Assembly (NCBI GenBank): GCA_011525385.1
Contig: WTGF01000049.1
Coordinates: forward strand, 17,565 to 81,564
Source: Chloroflexota bacterium
Lineage (GTDB): Bacteria > Chloroflexota > Anaerolineae > Aggregatilineales > Phototrophicaceae
Direction: 5' to 3'
Length of the DNA: 64,000 nucleotides
Every line of letters starts with the position of its first letter. Within the stretch, counting starts at the first letter, position 1. The notes under the pieces are model-generated. The model did not search any database and had not been told where the DNA came from. It saw nothing but the letters and a program-made list of their open reading frames with translations. This document shows positions 7,809 to 14,222 of this stretch, piece by piece. A program made the translations under genes and the position numbers.

Positions 7809-8516
7809 ATGATTGACGAAATACGGGGCGCGTTTTCCTTTCTCACAATACTGCCAATGGGCTCGCCGTCCGGCCGGGATGCGGGCAAAACTTTCGCCTG
7901 GTTTCCCTTGGTCGGTCTGTTCATAGGCGCATGCCTGCTTGCCGTTGCAGTGATTTCACCCTTCGATCGCGAACTGACCGCCGCCCTGGTCTTGATTTGC
8001 TGGGTTGTGCTCAGCGGCGGCTTGCACCTGGATGGCTTCGCCGATAGTTGCGATGGTTTGCTGGGCCACGGCGAACCACAAAAGCGCCTCGCGATCATGC
8101 GAGATCCACGTCTGGGAAGTTGGGCGGTCGTCGGGCTGGTCTTGCTGCTCCTGACAAAATGGCTGGCGATAGGCGCCCTTGACCCCGCTTTGCTGATCCT
8201 GCCGCCGCTTTTTGGTCGTTGGGCGATGGTCCTGGCCGCTTACCACTTCCCCTACGCCCGCGAAACGGGTATCGGCGCCGTCTTCCGCCAGGGTCTGGGA
8301 GTGAGGCAGTTGCTGGTCAGCTCGGCTATTGTCGGCATCGTGGTAATCCACTTTGAAGCCTATGTTCTGTGGCTGCTGACACTGCTGATCGCGCTGGCTG
8401 TCGGGCGCTGGGCGAATACGCGCCTGGGCGGCGGCATCAGCGGCGATGTCTATGGCGCGATCTGCGAAGTGAGCGAATTGGCTTGCCTTTTGGGGATGGG
8501 AATCATCTATGCCTAA
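7809..8516 (+). CDS. cobS: Adenosylcobinamide-GDP ribazoletransferase (cobalamin synthase)
   Basis: 235 aa integral membrane protein. Joins adenosylcobinamide-GDP and alpha-ribazole in the last assembly step of cobalamin. Family motifs are GGLHLDGFADSCDG (about 70-83), the RDPRLGSWAVVGL stretch, and the C-terminal GGGISGDVYGA. Multiple hydrophobic helices span the remainder. It overlaps cobU by 8 bp, so the two are co-translated. The 210-bp leader contains a small GTTTG/CAAAC hairpin, but I do not see the conserved core of a cobalamin riboswitch. No other cob/cbi genes are nearby, which suggests a salvage role. Confidence 0.93.
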   Translation: MIDEIRGAFSFLTILPMGSPSGRDAGKTFAWFPLVGLFIGACLLAVAVISPFDRELTAALVLICWVVLSGGLHLDGFADSCDGLLGHGEPQKRLAIMRDPRLGSWAVVGLVLLLLTKWLAIGALDPALLILPPLFGRWAMVLAAYHFPYARETGIGAVFRQGLGVRQLLVSSAIVGIVVIHFEAYVLWLLTLLIALAVGRWANTRLGGGISGDVYGAICEVSELACLLGMGIIYA

Positions 8517-9051
8517 GCAGTTGATCTTTCTGCTGGGCGGGGCGCGGGGCGGCAAGAGTCATTACGCCGAGGGCTGGGCGCGGGATCAGGGCGGGCGCGT
8601 CCTATTCGTCGCCACCGCCCAAGCCCGAGACGACGACATGGCGGCGCGCATCGCCGAGCACCGGGCGCGTCGTCCGGCGGGTTGGCTGAGCCTGGAAGCG
8701 CCGCGTCAAGTCCCGCAGCGCATAAGAGATTGCGCGATTCCGCACGACACGCTGCTGCTCGATTGCCTCACCTTGCTGACGAGCAATCTGCTGCTGGACT
8801 TGCCGGAGTCGACAAGTCAAGACGACGCCAACGAAGCGATCTTGCGCGAAGTTGACTCCCTGCTCGACGTGTATGAGCGCTCGGAGGCGACCTGGCTGGT
8901 GGTCAGCAACGAGGTAGGCATGGGCGTGGTTCCGCCGAGCCGGCTGGGCGTCTTGTTTCGGGATATGCTGGGGCGGGCCAATCAGCGGGTCGCCGAGCGC
9001 GCGGATGAGGTGATTCTACTGGTGGCTGGCTTGCCGTGGCGGTTGAAGTGA
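8509..9051 (+). CDS. cobU: Adenosylcobinamide kinase / adenosylcobinamide-phosphate guanylyltransferase
   Basis: 180 aa. Phosphorylates adenosylcobinamide and then transfers GMP to it, producing the substrate of CobS. The P-loop GGARGGKS (8-15) is at the N-terminus as in CobU/CobP, followed by VLFVATAQARDDDMAARIAEHRARRP, LLDCLTLLTSNLL and VSNEVGMGVVPPSRLG, all diagnostic of the family. It starts inside the end of cobS and ends 3 bp before the convergent mrr gene. Confidence 0.93.
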   Translation: MPKQLIFLLGGARGGKSHYAEGWARDQGGRVLFVATAQARDDDMAARIAEHRARRPAGWLSLEAPRQVPQRIRDCAIPHDTLLLDCLTLLTSNLLLDLPESTSQDDANEAILREVDSLLDVYERSEATWLVVSNEVGMGVVPPSRLGVLFRDMLGRANQRVAERADEVILLVAGLPWRLK

Positions 9052-9054
9052 GGG

Positions 9055-9942
9055 CTAGATGTTTGCGAAGAAGTCGGGGTCGATGGTGACGCGCTCAACG
9101 ACAACTTCTTCTGTCTCTACTCCAAGTGATAGTTCTTTCAGTTTGCCAATCACTTGCTCGCCATCGACAAGATCGATTTCTGGCGCGCCGTCGCGCGTGG
9201 CTTCACGTTGGGCGGCAGGCGTGAAATTGCCGGTAGTGACAATCAGCCCTTTGTCGGTCCGTCCGACCATAGCCCCTCGGAAGTCACGTACGACACCAGC
9301 ACCAATAGAACCTTTGTATCGCTTGCACTGGAAAAGCACGCGAATCGATAGGAAGCCCGCGAGTCGAAGAACACCGACGCCATCAATGCCGCCGTCGCCA
9401 CTCCGCCCCGTGACGTCAACTTGGGTGAATCCGCTTTCACGCAAAAGGCGCTGGCAAAGTCGTTCAAATGCGGATGGACTCATTTGAAGCAACAGTTCGT
9501 TTATCTTATCTCGCCACCCAGATTCTTCATTTTCGGTTTCCGCTATAAAGGGGAGATTGGCAATATCGTCCTCTGCTCCAGACAAGTCAACAGCGTTTGC
9601 CGCTTTTTCCGCTGCCAACTTCGCATCAACGGTCTTTTTCATGTCAGCTAGATCTACTTCCGTCGTGGCCTGACCTTTCTCTGTCAGCGCCCACAGGCCT
9701 CGTGATGTGTTCTCCAACAAGCCATAATGTTTCAGCCAAGTTCTCACCCAGCCTAATTGATAATATACTTGGGACTGACTACCATTTTTGAGCGGTTTTT
9801 GAAGCTGTTCCTCGGTTATACCGAGAATCTCGACGACCTCTTCAAATATTTCCCAATTCGTGCCAGAACCGCCTAGATTATGTAATGCTTGAACGGTCGG
9901 AGTCGTCATCTCGTCTTTTGAAGGAATGGAAACATGAGTCAT
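9055..9942 (-). CDS. mrr: Mrr-type (type IV) restriction endonuclease, intact
   Basis: 295 aa. The N-terminal winged-helix Mrr_N region (about 10-95, ending GLWALTEKGQ) is followed by an acidic linker and the Mrr_cat PD-(D/E)xK domain from about 145. Catalytic residues are present: Glu in the first helix (FERLCQRLL), Asp187 in SGDGGIDG, and Gln205-x-Lys207 in LFQCKRYKG, then VVRDFRGAM. Mrr enzymes cut modified DNA. Start ATG 9942 has GGAAGG about 9 bp upstream; ATG 9909 is an alternative. A degenerate paralogue lies 500 bp upstream on the same strand. Confidence 0.88.
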   Translation of the reverse strand: MTHVSIPSKDEMTTPTVQALHNLGGSGTNWEIFEEVVEILGITEEQLQKPLKNGSQSQVYYQLGWVRTWLKHYGLLENTSRGLWALTEKGQATTEVDLADMKKTVDAKLAAEKAANAVDLSGAEDDIANLPFIAETENEESGWRDKINELLLQMSPSAFERLCQRLLRESGFTQVDVTGRSGDGGIDGVGVLRLAGFLSIRVLFQCKRYKGSIGAGVVRDFRGAMVGRTDKGLIVTTGNFTPAAQREATRDGAPEIDLVDGEQVIGKLKELSLGVETEEVVVERVTIDPDFFANI

Positions 9943-9963
9943 TCGTTTGAACCTTCCGTTACT

Positions 9964-10032
9964 CTACAAACTTTCGAACCATTCTTCATCAATCACAATG
10001 CGCATGACCACAGCCCGCTCCGCCGCGCGCAA
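9964..10032 (-). pseudogene. C-terminal remnant of a third Mrr-like gene
   Basis: Reading leftward, the frame ending at the TAG at 9964-9966 encodes RAVVMRIVIDEEWFESL-stop, closely matching the C-termini of the two flanking Mrr proteins (VVVERVTIDPDFFANI and VVVERVVIDEAWFAGL). Stops precede it, so only about 22 codons remain. The fragment sits just upstream of the intact mrr. Confidence 0.65.
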
Positions 10033-10085
10033 CTACTACCCCATGTATTTCTCTCTGAACAACCAAATGGGAGGTTAAGCCGGTT

Positions 10086-10232
10086 TCATTGTAAGAGGTA
10101 GATAATCAAAGCGGCGAGCGCAATTTGCGTGCCGATAAACCATTTAATCAGATCGGCTTTCAGGTTTGCCAAGTCTTCTTTCGTCGCTTGACTGTTGCCT
10201 CTCGGTAGTTTCGAATTAGTCGTCAAAAGCAT
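10086..10232 (-). CDS. 48-aa coiled-coil/transmembrane miniprotein (or tail of a larger lost gene)
   Basis: ATG at 10232 to TGA at 10086. The product has a short helix ATKEDLANLKADLIKW followed by one membrane segment IGTQIALAALIIYLL and a final Gln. This resembles the C-terminal end of DUF1640/CCDC90-type coiled-coil membrane proteins, so it may be a truncated remnant. The ribosome site is weak. It lies between the Mrr remnant and a palindromic repeat. Confidence 0.4.
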   Translation of the reverse strand: MLLTTNSKLPRGNSQATKEDLANLKADLIKWFIGTQIALAALIIYLLQ

Positions 10233-10273
10233 GTCGCCCGTCATACCATATCGCAATCCGTTGCGTCATCGGC

Positions 10274-10302
10274 GGGCGACCAGATTGGTCGCCCCTACAA
10301 TT
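10274..10302 (+). repeat. GGGCGACC palindromic repeat, copy 1
   Basis: GGGCGACC (10274-10281), loop AGATT, GGTCGCCC (10287-10294), then CTACAATT. Identical over this whole stretch to 33232-33260 and similar to 34119 and 36286. Hairpin-forming and intergenic, so REP-like. Confidence 0.8.
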
Positions 10303-10439
10303 TCCACCATGAATGAACCATATGGGGGTCAGGCGCGTAGACACTGACCGCCAGCCGCCTCTACATTTTGCCAACTTTACGTGATATTTGACGTATATTA
10401 ATATTGGTGCGATTAACCTGCATCCAGGGGGCATTCTCG

Positions 10440-11042
10440 TTAAAGCCCGGCAAACCAAGCCTCGTCGATGACCACGCGCTCGACAACGACCTGCTCCGTC
10501 ACCAAGCCCAGCTTCAGTTCCTTCAACTTGTCGATGAACTCGTCGCCGTCGATCAGCCTGATCTCCGGCGCGCGATCGCTGGCCGCTTTCAATTCCGCTT
10601 CCTGCGTGAACTTGCCCGTGGTGATCAGCAAGCCGCGGTCGGCGCGGCCGACCATGACCTCGCGGCGGAAGTCGTCGATCTCGCCCGAGCTGATGCGCCC
10701 GCTCCCGCGGATGCACTTGAAGGAGACACGGAAGGAGAAGAAACCGCCCCCGCCGACCGTACCCATGCCCTCGATCACATCGTTGGCGCCGGTCAGGTCG
10801 ATCTCTCCCATGCCGTCTTCGCCCAGCAGCCGCAAGAACAAGCGCTCAAAGGCCTCCCTCGGCATCTGCTCCAGCATATCCGCCAGGGTTTCGCGCCAGC
10901 TCACAAGATCAGCCACCAGGTCATTGACGTCAACCTGCGTCAGACTCGCTTCCGCAACTTCACTCGTAGCTAAGTCCATCATGTCGTCCCTATCCTCTTT
11001 GTCTTCTGTAACAGCGCCCTGCGCCAACTCTTCTTGCGCCAT
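10440..11042 (-). CDS. Mrr-like paralogue with degraded active site and no N-terminal domain
   Basis: 200 aa. The last 150 residues align with the catalytic domain of the neighbouring Mrr: DMLEQMPREAFERLFLRLL, RADRGLLITTGKFT, APEIRLIDGDEFIDKLKELKLG and a VVVERVVIDEAWFAGL tail. The winged-helix N-terminus is replaced by about 45 acidic residues. The catalytic stretch DGGIDG has become NDVIEG, and QCKRYKG has become KCIRGSG, so the essential lysine (Lys207 in the intact copy) is Ile111 here. Cleavage activity is therefore unlikely. It could be a regulatory partner or a decaying gene. GGGAAGAA precedes the ATG. It lies upstream of mrr and downstream of holA on the same strand. Confidence 0.75.
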   Translation of the reverse strand: MAQEELAQGAVTEDKEDRDDMMDLATSEVAEASLTQVDVNDLVADLVSWRETLADMLEQMPREAFERLFLRLLGEDGMGEIDLTGANDVIEGMGTVGGGGFFSFRVSFKCIRGSGRISSGEIDDFRREVMVGRADRGLLITTGKFTQEAELKAASDRAPEIRLIDGDEFIDKLKELKLGLVTEQVVVERVVIDEAWFAGL

Positions 11043-11078
11043 GTCAGTTCTTCCCTTTTCATTTACGTGACCCGGCGC

Positions 11079-12077
11079 TTATTGTCGCGCCAGGCCCGAA
11101 ACGAGCAGATCCAACGCCAGCCGCGGTTGAATCCTGCCCGTCTTCATGTCTTGATCAAAGCGCTGCAAGTGCTTCAGTATGCTTTCCAATTGCTCTAAAG
11201 TGAAGGCCCGCGATTGGGTCGCCAATTTGCTCGCGACAAATGGATGCGTTCCCAAGGCTCGCCCCATAGACTGCGCTTGTGACGATCCACCCGCATCCAG
11301 GTGATCCTTCGCCATGACCAGCAAGCGGAATTGCCGCACGATCATGCCATACAAGCTGAAACCGGGATCTTTGGGATTATCATGCAGGGATAGATAGATT
11401 AAGCGCAGGGCTCGCTCCCCGTCGCCGTTTGCCAAGGCATCCACCATCTCAAAAACGTTGGCTTCCGGCACATAAGGCGTCAGCGCGGCGACATCTTCCT
11501 CGCCGATGTCGCGCTCGCCATCAACATAGCAAACCAGCTTGTGCAATTCGCTATCGGCGCGCAGCAGATCTTCATTGACAACCGATGCGATGGCAGCAGC
11601 AGCCCCCGGACTAATCCCGGCGCCATATTCCGTCCGGGCGCGCCGCATAATCCAAGCGGTCAAGTCTTGCGGTGCTTTGAAGGCGCCAATGTACCCGGTT
11701 CCCGAATCCCTGGCGGCTTTCAGCACCGCGTTCTTGTCCGAGAGCAATTCGTCTTCTACCAGGACCAGCCGCGCGAATTCGGGCAGATTTGCCAACTCAT
11801 CAATCAAGCGCTTGGTCGCTTGCTTGCCCGCCTGCCCGGCGCCTTTGCGCGTGATGTGGCTGATCAGCCCGCGGGCGATCACCAGTCGCTTGTCAGCCAG
11901 GAACGGCAAGGATTTAGCCGCCGCCACGACCTCTGGAACTGGGGTCTCGCGCCCGTCGAACTCGCTGCAGTTCAGTGCCACATCATCGCCCATGGCGGCG
12001 CGCATTTTTGCCAGCGCCCCCTGACGGCTGATGCTGTCGTCCCCATGGAAGATATAGAATCGCGGCGTCGCGCTCAT
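11079..12077 (-). CDS. holA: DNA polymerase III subunit delta
   Basis: 332 aa, normal size. Delta is the clamp-loader subunit that opens the beta clamp. The N-terminus RFYIFHGDDSISRQGALAKM, followed by AAKSLPFLADKRLVIARGL and LVLVEDELLSDKNAVLKA, matches the HolA AAA-like domain, which lacks Walker motifs. The C-terminal helical collar ends PRLALDLLVSGLARQ. It starts 7 bp after the DUF6391 gene, so the two are probably co-transcribed. The delta-prime subunit gene is also in this window at 58571-59590. Confidence 0.9.
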   Translation of the reverse strand: MSATPRFYIFHGDDSISRQGALAKMRAAMGDDVALNCSEFDGRETPVPEVVAAAKSLPFLADKRLVIARGLISHITRKGAGQAGKQATKRLIDELANLPEFARLVLVEDELLSDKNAVLKAARDSGTGYIGAFKAPQDLTAWIMRRARTEYGAGISPGAAAAIASVVNEDLLRADSELHKLVCYVDGERDIGEEDVAALTPYVPEANVFEMVDALANGDGERALRLIYLSLHDNPKDPGFSLYGMIVRQFRLLVMAKDHLDAGGSSQAQSMGRALGTHPFVASKLATQSRAFTLEQLESILKHLQRFDQDMKTGRIQPRLALDLLVSGLARQ

Positions 12078-12084
12078 TATCCGC

Positions 12085-12633
12085 TTAGCTCTGCTGCGTC
12101 AACACGCGATGGATCATCAACTGTTGCCCGGTGAATGGCACGCGCAATGTCTCGCGCTTGACACTGAGCAGGCGCAGATCGCCCGGGTCGCCTTCGGTGG
12201 TGATATGTCGCTGCAAGCTCATGCCCAGCGGTTTGGAAAAGAGCAAGACCGCCATCATGATCACCATCATCGTCGGGAAGCGTTCCCATCCCCGCCGCCA
12301 CCCGCCGCCAGCAAAACCGAGCCAGGCTACTACCGTCGCCGTGAATCCAGCCGTCACCAAATTCGTGCCGCAATTGGGATGCACAGCCAGCTTGTGTTCG
12401 CCCGACTGCATGCGCTGCAGCGCTTCGTTAACGGCATTTTCGACGCGATCGCTGGGGACATTGCCGAAGATGATGAATCCCTGATCGCTGCTGCGCCCCG
12501 ACAGCTTGTAGTTAGCGCGGCTCAAAATGTGAATTGTGGCATGCTCCAGACCGTGATTGCGGCGCGTGCGCAGTATGTAGGGCGAATTCAAGAGCGGCTC
12601 GGCATACTGGGCCAGGCTCAGTATCGGGTTCAT
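12085..12633 (-). CDS. DUF6391 family membrane protein
   Basis: 182 aa from ATG 12633, chosen because GGGAAGGA lies 7 bp upstream and because homology begins here; the frame stays open much further upstream but that part is antisense to the phosphatase gene. RRNHGLEHATIHILS (about 23-37) is the conserved signature of DUF6391 (function unknown, seen in Chloroflexota and cyanobacteria). Then come GFIIFGNVPSDRVENAVNEAL, HPNCGTNLV and one or two membrane segments (TAGFTATVVAWLGFAGG and FPTMMVIMMAVLLFS). The His/Glu/Cys-containing motifs hint at a metal site, but no activity is known. Confidence 0.75.
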   Translation of the reverse strand: MNPILSLAQYAEPLLNSPYILRTRRNHGLEHATIHILSRANYKLSGRSSDQGFIIFGNVPSDRVENAVNEALQRMQSGEHKLAVHPNCGTNLVTAGFTATVVAWLGFAGGGWRRGWERFPTMMVIMMAVLLFSKPLGMSLQRHITTEGDPGDLRLLSVKRETLRVPFTGQQLMIHRVLTQQS

Positions 12634-12714
12634 CTGATGTCCTTCCCTAAGCGTGTCCTGTAACTTAACACAAAGACGGCGCGCTCGCCAAAAGCGCCAA
12701 GCAAATGTGATACA

Positions 12715-13311
12715 ATGCGCTCCATGAAATCCGCTGCCAAGCCCCCGCATCCACTCACAAGAGTCATCAGCCTGACAAAAACGGGACCCTTGCCAATTCT
12801 GCTGCGCATCGTCGATCAAACCTGGCGAAAAATGAGCGGCGCGCCGCTCTGGCAGTTGAGCGAAGTGAGGCCGCAACTTTATCTTGGCGGGCAGCATAGC
12901 AGCCGTGGATATCGAAAAATGCGGCGGCGCGGCATCAGCGCCATCATCAACATGCGCGAGCAGCGGTTCAGTGATGTCGACGCGGGCATTGCCGGGGAAC
13001 GGCACTTGCACCTCCCGACAATTGACAATACGCCTCCCACAGTCCCCGACTTGTCCCGCGGCGTCGCCTTCGCCAGCGACGAAATCGCTCGCGGCGGCAA
13101 AGTCTACATCCATTGCGGCGTAGGCGTGGGACGCGCGCCAACCATGGTCGCCGCCTATTTGATCTCGACCGGACTGACGCCGCAGGACGCTCTTCAACAG
13201 ATCAAGCAGGCGCGGCCATTTGTCCATTTGACAGCAGCGCAGCGAGCGGTTCTCGATGAATTCGCGGCTACCTGGCAAGAAAGGCACGGTCACGCGCCAT
13301 GCAGCGGCTGA
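12715..13311 (+). CDS. Dual-specificity protein phosphatase
   Basis: 198 aa. The Cys-based phosphatase loop HCGVGVGRAPT (nucleophile Cys134, Arg140) follows VYI and is preceded by SAIINMREQ and a YLGGQHSSRGYRKMRRRGI opening typical of DSP/PTP folds. The start is open: ATG 12715 or ATG 12724. A TACAAT hexamer at 12711-12716 overlaps the first ATG; if it is the -10, the transcript would be leaderless and begin at 12724. It overlaps the next gene by 13 bp. Substrate unknown; a regulatory or phosphoinositide-type target is possible. Confidence 0.82.
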   Translation: MRSMKSAAKPPHPLTRVISLTKTGPLPILLRIVDQTWRKMSGAPLWQLSEVRPQLYLGGQHSSRGYRKMRRRGISAIINMREQRFSDVDAGIAGERHLHLPTIDNTPPTVPDLSRGVAFASDEIARGGKVYIHCGVGVGRAPTMVAAYLISTGLTPQDALQQIKQARPFVHLTAAQRAVLDEFAATWQERHGHAPCSG

Positions 13312-14093
13312 TCGTCACCGCCGACGACTGCGGCATGTCCGAAGGCATCAATCAAGCCACATACGACTTACATAAACGAGGTTATATCAGCGCGGCCAGC
13401 GTGATGACCAATTTCCCGGGTTACCGGCACGCGCTGGAACGCTTCAGCGACTGTCCCGAACTTGACGTCGGCGTGCACCTAACCCTGACCGACGGCAACC
13501 CGGTGGACCGACGCGGTCCCCACCACTCGCATCTGCTCAAGGACGACCACAGTTTCCGCGACAAGTTCAGCCTGTACCTGCGCGGTTTGTTTTTCAGCAA
13601 AGACACCATCCGCTGGATCCGCAATGAATTGGACGCGCAATTGCGGCGCCTCGTCGATGCCGGCGTGCATCCCCAGCATATTTCAACCCACCATCATTTT
13701 CATTCGCTGCCCATCCTGCGCGAAATCGTGCACGAATTGGCCGCGGTATATCAGGTGGACTGGGTTCGCGGGCACAGCTTCCGCGCGACGATCTCGCCAC
13801 ATGCCATCTTGCCCCGCAAGCAAGCGCAATCGCAGCGCTACGCGTTCTTCATGCCCGACTACATGACAGGCATACAAGGCTGGATCTCGCGTTCGCCGGC
13901 TGAATTCGCCGATCGCGTCGCCTCATTGCCGGGTACGGTCGAGATCGTCGTGCATCCGGGGCTAGCGAAAGACCCGAACTTTCCCATGAGCCTGAGCTAT
14001 GGACCAGCGCCGCGCTACGACGAAACGAAGTATCTGATCGAGGCGCTTGACCTCCTGCAAAACAAGGCATCGCTCCATAAGCCGTCGTCATGA
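13299..14093 (+). CDS. ChbG/YdjC-type carbohydrate deacetylase
   Basis: 264 aa. The N-terminus LIVTADDCGMSEGINQAT carries the metal-binding Asp-Asp pair of the YdjC family. HLTLTDGNPV, HPQHISTHHHFHSLP and VEIVVHPGLAKDP supply further His ligands. Family members remove acetyl groups from N-acetylated oligosaccharides such as diacetylchitobiose, or act in hopanoid synthesis (HpnK). There is no chitobiose or hopanoid gene nearby, so the substrate is open. The start lies inside the end of the phosphatase gene, indicating co-translation. Confidence 0.85.
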   Translation: MQRLIVTADDCGMSEGINQATYDLHKRGYISAASVMTNFPGYRHALERFSDCPELDVGVHLTLTDGNPVDRRGPHHSHLLKDDHSFRDKFSLYLRGLFFSKDTIRWIRNELDAQLRRLVDAGVHPQHISTHHHFHSLPILREIVHELAAVYQVDWVRGHSFRATISPHAILPRKQAQSQRYAFFMPDYMTGIQGWISRSPAEFADRVASLPGTVEIVVHPGLAKDPNFPMSLSYGPAPRYDETKYLIEALDLLQNKASLHKPSS

Positions 14094-14130
14094 CTGCTAT
14101 TCGCTCATGTATTCTCAAGATTTGCTTTTA

Positions 14131-14159
14131 TTGACATCGCGCCAGCCCTGCCCTACAAT
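14131..14159 (+). promoter_or_regulatory. Near-consensus sigma-70 promoter for mutS2
   Basis: TTGACA (14131-14136), 17-bp spacer, TACAAT (14154-14159), about 64 bp before the ATG at 14223. Confidence 0.75.
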
Positions 14160-14222
14160 GGCATTCGCCTCGTCTTGGCCGAAGGCCCCAATATCGCCCT
14201 TGCTAATTCGAATACAGAAGAA

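Larger units (their letters stand above)
9943..10439. other. ~500-bp decayed intergenic region between the two mrr paralogues
   Basis: Holds an Mrr C-terminal remnant (9964-10032), a 48-aa ORF (10086-10232) and a GGGCGACC palindrome (10274-10302). From 10303 to 10439 I see no gene. The pattern suggests tandem duplication of mrr with decay of an intermediate copy. Confidence 0.5.

Noticed and set aside
12634..13293. 220-residue N-terminal extension of the DUF6391 protein
   Set aside because: The upstream part is antisense to the phosphatase gene; homology and a good ribosome site place the start at 12633.
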